From Gracilaria caudata (lineage: Eukaryota > Rhodophyta > Florideophyceae > Gracilariales > Gracilariaceae): 42,078 bases of DNA. A program made the translations under genes and the position numbers. The notes under the pieces are model-generated. The model searched no databases, was not told the DNA's origin, and saw nothing but the letters and a program-made list of their open reading frames with translations. Positions 1-8,771 of the stretch are shown here, piece by piece (position 1 is the first letter of the stretch; every line of letters starts with the position of its first letter). The DNA lies in assembly GCA_030374735.1 (NCBI GenBank), contig JASCIV010000130.1, forward strand, positions 1 through 42,078. The letters run 5' to 3'.

Positions 1-653
1 GACAGGTGCACTGCGACGTTGATGACGGTTACAACAGACGCGCGCGCGGCACGCGTGGGTGTGTTTGGGCGATTTGTTTTCCACTTTTTCAAACGGTTGG
101 CGCTTCGGTCCGCGCAACGCGCTTGTGCATTGCGTCATGTCCTGCCGAACGAATGAATTGCGGGCGGGGCGCGCGCCACTGCCGGCGGCGACATGCCATC
201 TGCGCTGTAAGCCAGATGCTGGCGCTAGCGGGGCAACAAGGCGCTCTCCTCTCTGCATGGCGCACCACATGATGCCTCCGTCCGACCCGACGTGCGCCAA
301 GCTCTGGGTGCCTTTGGTACAAAGCTTCCGGTACAAGGCACAATGTGATCTTGTCTTCGACCAAGCCACTTTGGACAAAGCTCGCGACTCACCGCCAGTT
401 CTTTTAAACGCCTCCACTGCTACCGTCAAACAGAAGTGCACATACAAGCTACCGTATTGTTCCAAGGAGAGTCCACATGGTCTCCTCTCCCTCTCTCTCC
501 CCGTCCCAAAAATCTGCACTCGAGACTTGACGGGGGGAAAAGCTCCCCAGCCACATCCACATCCAATTCGACCGCTTTGAGATTGCTCACAAAGAAAAAA
601 AAAGTCACACTTATAAATAGCGCACCACACCGTTCCACACTTGAATTGTGCTT
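1..653. other. Left-edge region without a recognisable gene
   Basis: I see no convincing coding region here. The open frames are short, overlap on both strands and resemble no family. The first 200 bases are CpG-rich, with an alternating purine-pyrimidine run at 38-48. A pyrimidine-rich tract lies at about 478-505. A TATA-like TATAAATAG sits at 611-619 on the + strand but has no reading frame behind it. It lies just past the 3' end of the ChaC gene, so it could be chance or the promoter of an antisense transcript. Confidence 0.5.
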
Positions 654-1359
654 TCACTCCATCGCAATTGTCAACGCGTACAGATGTGATACATGCGCAT
701 CGTTATGTCCCATCATCACAAGAGCCTTATGCAGTTCGTGCAAGTACTCAATGTTACATCCAGAACAGCCATGACTTCGTTTGATTTGTCGCGCTATTTC
801 TGCATGCGGCGCAAACCCCACGAAATGTTCGTTCTTCGTGTTCGCCACGTACGTCAGAGCGCGAGAAACTACCACTTTTTCACCTTCTTCATGCTTATCA
901 TGATGATAAACTGGCAGCCAAACTGCAGTATAGCCTCCCCTTTCTCGATGATCGAGCGAACCAATCACCTGTAAACCGCCACGACACAGTCCCACAGGTC
1001 AGTTTTCTGCAGCCTTGCTAGAAGGTCCTTGTAAAAAAACAGAACTCTTACTTACATACCTTATCTCTATGTCCCTTTGTAACCTTAAAAGCCATCCCAT
1101 AAACGCGCCAGTGTTCATCCTGTTGTGATTGTACTTCGTCCTCGTGCTCAACGTTCATCACCTCATAATCCTGTGGCGAATAAAGACTCACAACTCGTCC
1201 GGGAGCACCCGGCACGCCTCGATGGTCTTCACTGTGTTGCCAAAAACGTCGTCTGAATCCTTTAATGAATCCCGCAACCTTTTCTGTATGCGGGATTTCA
1301 GAGTTCTTCCATATTACAGAACCGTATCCAAATACCCAAAGCTCGGAGGTTGAGTCCAT
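654..1359 (-). CDS. ChaC-type glutathione-specific gamma-glutamylcyclotransferase, two exons
   Basis: This cytosolic enzyme family splits glutathione into 5-oxoproline and Cys-Gly. Exon 1 (1359-1060) encodes the N-terminal FGYGSVIW substrate-binding loop, then a GFRRRFWQ segment and a HRGVPGAPGRVV segment, all typical of the plant GGCT2/animal ChaC2 branch. Exon 2 (968-654) opens with VIGSLDHRERGGY, whose Glu in the RE..GGY motif is the family's catalytic acid. It continues through a GFAPHAEIARQI-like helix. Joining codon AAG (1062-1060) to GTG (968-966) gives GHRDK-VIGSLDHRERGGY without a gap and a 204-residue protein, the usual length. The intron (969-1059) has donor GTATGT and acceptor TTTACAG. 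The start is the ATG at 1359; the frame can extend only one codon upstream, to a TTG. Identity is secure; the exact isoform is inferred. Confidence 0.9.
969..1059 (-). other. Spliceosomal intron in the ChaC gene (91 nt)
   Basis: On the minus strand the intron begins GTATGTAAG and ends GGTTTACAG. A candidate branch site CTGAC lies about 45 nt before the acceptor. It interrupts between complete codons (phase 0). Without splicing, the frame ends two codons into the intron at TAA. Conservation of the ChaC motif across the junction is the main support. Confidence 0.85.
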
Positions 1360-1666
1360 CAATTGCTGTCACAGCTTGCGTTCTTATGCACTGGCTTCAC
1401 TCTTATTAGTAGGTTAGGACTACTGCCTACAACTCTGGTAGCGTTGCCGTTGTGCATACGACTTCCCTTCCACGCTCTGCTCACCGGCTAGCTCAAGCTT
1501 ACACACTGTTGTGGCTACGTGAATGTGTGATCCTCGTGCATGGCGAGCTGCGCTCGCCAGATAGGCATTGATGCCGGTGCCACAATGTCATCCAACACAC
1601 CGAAATGCATTAAATGTATGTAGATACGTGTTGCTATTTATTATTGACCCGCAAAACCTCGGGACA

Positions 1667-2190
1667 ATGACTGAGGGGTCAGTTGTGGCCGAGAGGGCGC
1701 CTGCGTTTGGCCAAGCTCCTAGCGTCCATCCGCTCGCTGCCGGATCAAGTGGACATCAGTTCCAAGGGACTTCCTATCTTCTAGACTTGCTGCAGATACG
1801 CACGATATCGGATGCAGAACATAGCCCTTTGGTGCAGGCGAGGGTGGAAGCGTGCCATCATGACAGGATGATCCTGGTAAATCCATCTATTATCTGCACA
1901 TGTGTAATACACATCACAGTGATTGCGTATATCAATGACCAGAATCGCTCTCGCATATCTCGACGAATTCCTCTCCCCCAATACTTACAGTATCATAAAA
2001 ACTTTTTCATCTTTTGGATGATATCCAAGGTACAGCTGACCTCACAATTGCAGATAAAACCAGTCTTCTCCGGCAGATTCCCGTTTACGTTGCTGCTTTT
2101 CGAGCGCCTTCTCCCTCTGTTCTGGTCAGCGTCAATGCGGCTGAGCGCATGATTATAACTACATCCCCCAGGAGCAGTGAGATCGAAACA
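1667..2190 (+). other. Possible small spliced gene, unidentified
   Basis: An open frame from the ATG at 1667 gives about 68 plausible, non-repetitive residues (beginning MTEGSVVAERAPAFG), ending near a GTAAAT at about 1877 that could be a splice donor. A second stretch at about 2053-2190 follows the acceptor-like CAATTGCAG and reads IADKTSLLRQIPVYVAAF and onward. The bases between are AT-rich and translate poorly, as an intron would. I recognise no family, and splice boundaries are uncertain. It may instead be the 5' leader or an upstream exon of the pseudouridine synthase gene that follows. Confidence 0.25.
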
Positions 2191-2219
2191 GTTCCATATT
2201 GGCACAATCCTCACCCCCC

Positions 2220-3398
2220 ATGAAGTTAACTCGACAAGTCTCTCTGATTACAGAAAATGAGCGATGCGGATCAGGTGGGGTAGTGGCAATGAGCGTACTT
2301 ACATGGTCCCACAATAGTACACAGAATGCAAACGCTACGAGCTTCCAATCACAGATTCCAAATTCTGAGCCTCTGTGTAATCTTTTATGTTCAAGGCAGT
2401 GGCAGATACAAGGGCAAATAGCATTTGCCGCGCCGCTACACACGCGTCAAACAGGTGCGCCACTTGCGAAGTGCCATCGACCTGTTCATTTCACGAATCC
2501 TTCAATTTTCCCGAACCGCCGAAGACATCTGGTACCAGTGCAAATCGGGTCTTTGTCCAAGCGACAGCGGTCGAGAATCAAAGAACGTCCGCACAAACCA
2601 AAAGTAAATCTATCCATGGTGCACGACGTTCCTCGGGACGTTTCATCTTCATTTTCAAACGAAGTGAATATGGATTTGACAGGTGTGGAAGCCCCTCACA
2701 TCCTCAACATTACGGATAAATGGGTTGCTGTGCATAAACCACCTGGAATCCTTGTCCATAGAACAAAGCTCTACAAGGCAGCACCGCGCGAGAGGTATTT
2801 AACGGACTACTTAAGCCATCTTGTACAACAAGAAACAGGCGTTGAACAGAAAGTATTACCTGTGCAAAGGCTTGATAGACCTACCAGCGGTGTCATGATT
2901 TTCGCTCTGGGCTGTACGGAAAATGCAGCTGAGCTACAAGCTGCTTTGAAATCTCTAGATTGTGTCAAACAGTACTGGGCGCTCGCTTTCGGTGCTAATA
3001 TGCAGAAGAGATGGGTCAACGATCACCCCTTAAAAGATATTGATGGAAAAGAGAAAAAACAGAGAACAGCAAGGACAGAGTTCGAAGTAATTGAGGTGTT
3101 CGATGCTGCCGATGTAGTGGCAGTGAATGCCCGTTTGACCACCGGACGCCGACATCAAGTACGTCGACACCTCAGTAACTCAAGACATCCTATTCTTGGA
3201 GACACATCCTACTGCAAAGGAAAGCTCAATAGAATGGTCCGTGAGATCTATGGAGTGGAACGATGTTGTTTGCACTCGCAATTGCTATGTTTCAAAGACC
3301 CGTGGACAGGACATCAAGTCAGCATTCATGCTCCGCTTCCAGGTGACTTGCGAACTGTGCTAAATAACATCGCAGTCGTCAAGGCAAACACCATTTGA
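2220..3398 (+). CDS. RluA-family pseudouridine synthase, TruC-like
   Basis: RluA-family enzymes isomerise uridine to pseudouridine in tRNA or rRNA. The catalytic block RLDRPTSGVMIFAL (about residues 217-230, Asp219 catalytic) carries the RPTSG form typical of bacterial TruC, which modifies tRNA position 65. Before it is the WVAVHKPPGILVHRT strand. After it come the TGRRHQVRRHLSNSRHPILGD motif and a C-terminal LHSQLLCFKDPWTG segment, all in family order. The ATG at 2220 gives 392 residues. That leaves roughly 160 residues ahead of the catalytic domain, far longer than bacterial TruC, rich in Ser, Asn, Arg and Lys and poor in motifs, so it may be an organelle-targeting leader. Later in-frame ATGs at 2289 and 2616 are alternative starts. 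The stop lies 81 nt from the stop of the convergent ISWI gene. The substrate RNA is not known. Confidence 0.88.
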   Translation: MKLTRQVSLITENERCGSGGVVAMSVLTWSHNSTQNANATSFQSQIPNSEPLCNLLCSRQWQIQGQIAFAAPLHTRQTGAPLAKCHRPVHFTNPSIFPNRRRHLVPVQIGSLSKRQRSRIKERPHKPKVNLSMVHDVPRDVSSSFSNEVNMDLTGVEAPHILNITDKWVAVHKPPGILVHRTKLYKAAPRERYLTDYLSHLVQQETGVEQKVLPVQRLDRPTSGVMIFALGCTENAAELQAALKSLDCVKQYWALAFGANMQKRWVNDHPLKDIDGKEKKQRTARTEFEVIEVFDAADVVAVNARLTTGRRHQVRRHLSNSRHPILGDTSYCKGKLNRMVREIYGVERCCLHSQLLCFKDPWTGHQVSIHAPLPGDLRTVLNNIAVVKANTI

Positions 3399-3479
3399 CC
3401 TTCATCAAAACTGTTCGAGCAACAGGTCGCATGTTCTTCATTGGACTAACTCTTCAGATGTTATGGACAAATCAAGTTG

Positions 3480-6400
3480 TTACGAAGGTCTCGAGATTTG
3501 TTGCGGCTTCGGTTTTGAAGCAAAATATGAATCCACTTGAGATTGTTCAGTCTTCCTCTTCTTCTGTCCTGTGCTTGATCCATTGAGTCTGCTATTTCCG
3601 AACGACTCCCGGCGTTTTGCTGTGTTCTTTTTGCGTCTTTCTAACAGCCTCTCTGCTTCTTGAATCTCCTCATTTTCTTTTTCGATTAGTCGGACAAGGA
3701 CATCAACTCTGCGTTTCAGTTCCACAGGAGTGCGACTTTTAAACCACCAGTTGAATCGGAACTGCCATGCCCTTCTAACTTCAAGCTTTATGTCCTCCCA
3801 TTTCCCATATCCCAGTTTGTCAGTCATACATACTAGCCACCTATCTTCCTCATCAATAAATGTTTTTGATCGATTGTGAGCATACACGACATCCAATTCC
3901 TTCCAGGGATTGTCGTACCTGTTGACTTTCAGCCGTATAGCGCGTTCCATCTCCTCGCGACGCGCAATCTTTTGTTCCCCCTCTTGAATCACTTTTTGAA
4001 TCTTGGACCAAGATTCAATTCTTGTGGGTCCCTTTTCCCAGAAAGCCTTAGCATACGCAGCAACCTGTTCCAATGTTTTCTGGGCTCCGACATCTTCGGC
4101 GATTTTTTCCATGTTGTCGCGACCATGGCTTTCAACAGCACGTAAAAAGTTCAGGTACTCTCGTCGTGACCACGAAGAGAAACCCTGTTCCAAAAGCTCT
4201 TCCCTTTCCCGCTCCAATTCAGGTGAAAGAAGGGGCTCATTTGTTTTAGGTAGAGTAGGCGGCTCTTTGCCCTCGTTGATGGCCGCCTCCGATTCTGCAT
4301 TGTACTTATCAACAACATCGCGTTCCATTTTGTAAATCTCTCGTAATCGTTCCGCATTGTAAAGCTGGTAGTCATGCAATGTGGGCTCCTTTCGATATCG
4401 CATACGAGGTTTCTTCTTCTCAGGAGCCTGGGTTTGTTGGCGTATTGCGTCTCGGAAATAGGCCGCTTCATCGTAGTTCTTGGATCTGACTCGCTTTCCT
4501 ACATCAAGGTAAAACTCTTTTCCAGATGCTGTTTGCTCTTTGTAGTCCACCCCTTCAAAATGGAAGATTGATTTATCCTTGGCATCATCGTTTCCAGACA
4601 ACTTGAAGTCAAGAAGATCCAAGTTTCCAGAGGCCTTTATCTTCTTGTCAATTTCATCCACCATATCTTTTGTCTTCTCTTCACCGCGGGCGAGAAGAAC
4701 CTCGATATCTTCCTCAGCATAGTCCGAGGCGTTTGACTTGAAGAACTTATCGGCTCCAAATCGAATCATATCCAGAAGATCATCCTTTTGCAGGTTCTTT
4801 TTCTGCTGAGTAAGTCTGCCCTGCTGAATGACAAGCGTATCCAAACGCAGCTTGGACATTGCCGTTCGGAGAATTCTTTCTTCCACAGAGTTCTCTGTAA
4901 TGAGTCGGTACACATTCACAGGTCTTCGCTGTCCTATCCTGTGGGCTCTATCCATCGCCTGGAGGTCACATTGCGCGTTCCAATCGCTGTCGTATAGAAT
5001 AACCGTATCAGCCGTCGCCAGATTGATACCAAGACCACCTGCCCTTGTCGAGAGAAGGAAGATGAATTTCTCTGATCCATCGCTGTTGAAATCAGCAATT
5101 TGTTGGTCTCTCCATTCCCCTTCTGTTTGACCGTCAATCCTACAAAACCTATATTGGCGCATTGTACAATAATCTTCCAAGATGTCTAATACTCTGGTCA
5201 TTTGCGAAAAGATTAGTACACGATGATCCCCTTCCTTTAGTCGCGGTAACAATTTGTCAAGCAAAGTTAACTTCGCTGAATTCTGTACAAGATGCTCTCC
5301 AAATGGATCAAGGGAGCGATCTTCAACTCCGTCGAACAAATAAGGATGATTGGTACATTTCCGTAGCTGCATAAGAATATTGAGTAAACGAACACGATCC
5401 CCACCCTTCCCGTTTATAGCATCAATGTCCTTCTTCAAAAGATTCCGGTACAGGTTAAGCTGCATTTCAGAAAGCTTAGTGAAAAGCACTGTCTCTTTCT
5501 TTGGGGGAAGATTATGTTCAACTTCACTCTTCAGACGACGAATCAAAAATGGTCTCAGCACTGCATGAAGCTGAGTCACAATTTCTTTTTGCTTTGCAGC
5601 ATCGGTGGTTGTGTCGTTACTCTCAATAGCTTCGACGCTCGAAAACCATTTCTGGAAGACGTCGGCGCTGGAAAACACGTCCGGAAGCAGAAAGTTGAGA
5701 AGCGCCCAAAGCTCGTGAAGATTATTCTGAAGCGGTGTACCGGTGATCAGTAGGCGCGACTGAGTTGTGAACATTCGAACGACTTGTGAAAGAAGAGAAT
5801 TTTCGTTCTTTATACGATGAGCTTCGTCAATGATCAAATAACGCCAACTGAACTTCTTGAGATGATTCTTCTCTTTGCTGACAATTTCATATGAAGTGAC
5901 AACAGCGTCAAACTCTCCATACTTGATAAGGTGAGTTGCTTGACTTCGTCTTTGGTCCGCGCTGCCGTGAAATCGAACGACTACCATTTCTGGACACCAT
6001 CGACGCATTTCTGCCATCCAATTGCCGATAGTGCTCTTGGGTACGATGATAAGATGGGGGCCTTTTATATTCTTGTACTGCCTTAGAAACCCAAGCAATG
6101 ATATCGTCTGCAACGTTTTCCCAAGGCCCATTTCGTCGGCTAGGATACCGTTCAGCCCACGTTCGAAGAGACCCACAAGGAAATTTAAACCCTCGAGCTG
6201 ATACGGGCGAAGCTTACCAGTAATACAACTCGGCTGTTGAGTCAGACGGGTGGTCTGAACGAGCGCTTCTGTGTCGATACCTCCAGCTGCGCTTTCCATC
6301 ATTATCTTGTCTTCCTCTTTCTCGGTCATCCTTCTCTTGGAGCCTTTGATTCTTGCTGATGCTTCAGGAGGTTGAGCGGGACGGTCGGTGTCCTCCTCGC

Positions 6401-6521
6401 CTATGAAATGCTTGAACATAGGCGCTTGAGCAAGCAGGAAGCTGCGACGATTTCCTTCAGCCCGTTTTATCTCGCGCGCAATTTCGGCGTTCGAAGCCTC
6501 GAGAGTTGATGGAGTAGGCAT
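3480..6521 (-). CDS. ISWI-type SNF2 chromatin-remodelling ATPase
   Basis: This nuclear motor slides nucleosomes. The 1013-residue protein has the full ISWI order. A basic AutoN-like patch (SKRRMTEKEEDK, about 61-72) comes first. Helicase lobe 1 has Walker A DEMGLGKT (129-136) and the DEAH box (IDEAHRIKNE, near 231-240). Lobe 2 has the STRAGGLGINLATADTVI and DRAHRIGQ motifs. A C-terminal HAND-SANT-SLIDE module (about 715-960) includes FSSWSRREYLNFLRA and KWEDIKLEVRRAWQFRFNWW. Length matches yeast and animal ISWI proteins. The last 50 residues are basic and carry QSQVDSYF (993-1000), which fits the PCNA-interacting (PIP) consensus exactly and follows KKRK, a likely nuclear signal. The start ATG sits directly before the conserved N-terminal region. 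The promoter region contains two E2F-type sites about 300 nt upstream. Identification is secure; PCNA binding is inferred. Confidence 0.97.
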   Translation of the reverse strand: MPTPSTLEASNAEIAREIKRAEGNRRSFLLAQAPMFKHFIGEEDTDRPAQPPEASARIKGSKRRMTEKEEDKIMMESAAGGIDTEALVQTTRLTQQPSCITGKLRPYQLEGLNFLVGLFERGLNGILADEMGLGKTLQTISLLGFLRQYKNIKGPHLIIVPKSTIGNWMAEMRRWCPEMVVVRFHGSADQRRSQATHLIKYGEFDAVVTSYEIVSKEKNHLKKFSWRYLIIDEAHRIKNENSLLSQVVRMFTTQSRLLITGTPLQNNLHELWALLNFLLPDVFSSADVFQKWFSSVEAIESNDTTTDAAKQKEIVTQLHAVLRPFLIRRLKSEVEHNLPPKKETVLFTKLSEMQLNLYRNLLKKDIDAINGKGGDRVRLLNILMQLRKCTNHPYLFDGVEDRSLDPFGEHLVQNSAKLTLLDKLLPRLKEGDHRVLIFSQMTRVLDILEDYCTMRQYRFCRIDGQTEGEWRDQQIADFNSDGSEKFIFLLSTRAGGLGINLATADTVILYDSDWNAQCDLQAMDRAHRIGQRRPVNVYRLITENSVEERILRTAMSKLRLDTLVIQQGRLTQQKKNLQKDDLLDMIRFGADKFFKSNASDYAEEDIEVLLARGEEKTKDMVDEIDKKIKASGNLDLLDFKLSGNDDAKDKSIFHFEGVDYKEQTASGKEFYLDVGKRVRSKNYDEAAYFRDAIRQQTQAPEKKKPRMRYRKEPTLHDYQLYNAERLREIYKMERDVVDKYNAESEAAINEGKEPPTLPKTNEPLLSPELEREREELLEQGFSSWSRREYLNFLRAVESHGRDNMEKIAEDVGAQKTLEQVAAYAKAFWEKGPTRIESWSKIQKVIQEGEQKIARREEMERAIRLKVNRYDNPWKELDVVYAHNRSKTFIDEEDRWLVCMTDKLGYGKWEDIKLEVRRAWQFRFNWWFKSRTPVELKRRVDVLVRLIEKENEEIQEAERLLERRKKNTAKRRESFGNSRLNGSSTGQKKRKTEQSQVDSYFASKPKPQQISRPS

Positions 6522-7340
6522 TGTGGGGGAGTCTCGTAAAAACTGGGAAAGAGCAAGTAGTCGTTATGGGTCCTCGTCAATGCCGAACAAAGCTGAACAG
6601 TTGAGAGTGCGGCGACCATAAAGGCGCTTCTGGGATTTACGGTGAACAGAGAGGTGGAGCTCTCGAAAACGATCCTCCGACGGCGGTGCTCTCGCGCCAA
6701 GAGGGAAGATAAGCAGCACGGTAGGTGCGAAGTGATCTTACACCTGTTGCTCTGTCGCTCACGAGTACAAGGTGCCGTGTATGCACTACGAAGGGTTCGT
6801 TTGCCGGTCATGTTTTGGCGCCAAAAGAGGGCGGCCACAATTTGCGCGAAAAACTTCACTGCTGGGCAGCGCACTGGAGTAGCCCTGTCCCACACCCCAT
6901 TTACAGCTCTAAAACGCTCTTGGTAGCCGACAGCGGGACATGCTCGTGATCCTATCCTTGCTGTACTGTATTTCCAAAGAGCCAGGAGTGCTGCTGTCCT
7001 AATTCAGGAAAGCTCTACGTGTACGAAGGTACAAAAGGTAGAACGCTACAGTCAGTGGCTACCGTCGTAAATGCTATGTGATGAGTGTCCGAAAGCCTTC
7101 TACCCTTGCATGTCCTTGCTATCTTACCGAATGAATTCAGCGTAGAGGGCCCCGCGACGTCGCAGATCATGAGACGGGAAGCTCGGCAAAGCACCAGTTT
7201 TTGAAGACAGGAGTCGATTTGCACACTTTCCCTGGACTTGCTCTGCCGGCTTTTCTGCGAGTCGCTTTCTTCTTACTTACCAAACCCAGAACAGGTGTTC
7301 TGAAATCCGTGGCCATACATCTTCTCAGCGCTGAACCAAA
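6522..7340. promoter_or_regulatory. Divergent promoter region between ISWI and the GT2 gene
   Basis: About 820 bases separate the ISWI start (- strand) from the glycosyltransferase start (+ strand). No frame here looks coding. The notable content is a pair of E2F-like sites at 6813-6826 and 6844-6851, closer to ISWI. I see no clear TATA box for either gene. Confidence 0.6.
6813..6851. promoter_or_regulatory. Tandem E2F/DP-type binding sites
   Basis: Positions 6813-6826 read TTTTGGCGCCAAAA, a perfect 14-base palindrome matching the E2F consensus TTTSSCGC on both strands. Positions 6844-6851 read GCGCGAAA, the complement of TTTCGCGC, a second exact match. They are 17 bases apart and about 290-330 bases upstream of the ISWI start codon. 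E2F/DP factors drive S-phase genes in animals and plants, and algae have them too. Binding here is inferred from sequence only. Confidence 0.55.
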
Positions 7341-8573
7341 ATGGACTCATTCGTTCAGATGTATCGAAGCCAAGCAGCGCGTGCTGGAACTGCAGAGCCC
7401 TTTGTGCACGCCATGCTTGCTACCTATGTCCTTCTTCTCTTCGCCGCCACCATTCTAAACATCATGGCGCCACACTGGGTTTCTCGCAATGTACCTGTTG
7501 ATCCGAAACTAAGCAATCATTCCAAGATCACCCCCTTGTCCACCAACCATATCGATGCATCTAGTGTGTCTCGTTGCATTTCTCGGGGCTTGATGCTCGG
7601 GATCGATGACAATCCCGTTATCAGTCGCGTTCGAGCAGAACTGGGATGCGGTTGTCGAGTTCCGGATGTTTACGAACCGCATGAAACGCCTACAGTATGT
7701 GCCATTGTACAAAGCTTCAATCACGAGCAAAACGTGGAACGCATCGCGAAAGCGCTGATCAATAATCCTTCGGTACAAGAAATCATAGTCTGTGAGGACG
7801 GCTCAACAGACTCCAGCATGGACAAATGGATGGAACAGCTACGCGATCACAAACACTTCGTCGTCATCAGTAACAACTTGCACGAAACAAGATGCTACAA
7901 TCGAGCGATGCGTATGAGTTCGGCAGAGTACTTTGTACTTCTACAGGACGATGATCTGCCGCCAGAATCAAAAGATGATGATTCTAAAGACGCCGTGCCC
8001 CTAAACTGGGTCAGTCATGCTCTCGAGTTATTTGACGCCGATCCCAAACTTGGGGTTCTCAGTGGATTCATTGGTCAACTATGGGACGGGGAGGACAAAG
8101 GATTCGAGTTTGGAGAGCAAACCAGTGATCACGGGGGAACGCGGAAGGGCAAGACCGTGCGAATCCCTTTCCTGAGCTCGAGAACGCTGCATCCGTTTAT
8201 GTACGTCGAGTGCGCATGGATTGCCCCCCTTTTTGTGCGTTCCGAGTCCTTGCATCGGCTAGGCGGTCTAGACGTCGGCTTGTTTCACGCTGGAGAGCCC
8301 GGTGTATGGCAGGATTGCGTTCTCAGCTATGCTGCATGGAACGCAGGGTGGAGGGTTGGGGTTTACGATTCGAGCTTCCAACGTGGTGTTGGAGGACACG
8401 GATCCGCCAGCTCCCCCAGCAAAGTTAGACTCCGTGGCGAAGTATGGAGGAAAGCCAAGGATGCAGTGGATCAGAGATATGACAGGGCTTTTGTGCACCA
8501 ACACGTGCTACATCTCAACAATCAGACGCTAATGACACGGTTCGAGCCAGAAGGTGGCATTTCGGCCACATGA
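7341..8573 (+). CDS. GT2-like (GT-A fold) glycosyltransferase, type II membrane protein
   Basis: This is probably a Golgi glycosyltransferase that moves a sugar from a nucleotide-sugar donor to glycan or protein. The 410-residue protein has a short cytosolic tail, one membrane anchor at about 21-43 and a lumenal catalytic domain. The GT-A signs are the strand CAIVQSFNHEQNVERIAKAL (120-139), IIVCEDGSTDSS (148-159), and the metal-binding DxD-type LLQDDDLPP (200-208). A later GVWQDCVLSYAAWNAGWRVG segment (321-340) may hold the catalytic base. After the anchor an approximately 60-residue stem includes SNHSK, a possible N-glycosylation site. The start ATG immediately precedes the anchor. It converges on the GSA aminomutase gene, 198 nt between stops. 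I cannot name the donor, acceptor or subfamily; a role in cell-wall or sulfated polysaccharide synthesis is only a guess. Confidence 0.82.
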   Translation: MDSFVQMYRSQAARAGTAEPFVHAMLATYVLLLFAATILNIMAPHWVSRNVPVDPKLSNHSKITPLSTNHIDASSVSRCISRGLMLGIDDNPVISRVRAELGCGCRVPDVYEPHETPTVCAIVQSFNHEQNVERIAKALINNPSVQEIIVCEDGSTDSSMDKWMEQLRDHKHFVVISNNLHETRCYNRAMRMSSAEYFVLLQDDDLPPESKDDDSKDAVPLNWVSHALELFDADPKLGVLSGFIGQLWDGEDKGFEFGEQTSDHGGTRKGKTVRIPFLSSRTLHPFMYVECAWIAPLFVRSESLHRLGGLDVGLFHAGEPGVWQDCVLSYAAWNAGWRVGVYDSSFQRGVGGHGSASSPSKVRLRGEVWRKAKDAVDQRYDRAFVHQHVLHLNNQTLMTRFEPEGGISAT

Positions 8574-8771
8574 ATGCGCTAGATCCCCATGCTTGCGGCC
8601 TTCGAATATATCTTTTCATGACAATGGTGTCACATGCTAATCGTTCATCCGACGAAGCACATACAGATGAGTGTCCTTGTAACTCCTAACTCATGACTCA
8701 TTCAATGCATCATTGATTTATCTTGCATAAACATGACTCAGTTGAAGTTGTTGAGACGGGTAGTGGCCTAT

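Noticed and set aside
38..48. Alternating CG run as a Z-DNA element
   Set aside because: Only 11 bases long and no gene nearby to interpret it.
59..580. 173-codon + strand frame at the left edge
   Set aside because: Low-complexity, Cys/Pro-rich translation from GC-rich DNA, with an overlapping opposite-strand frame and no motif.
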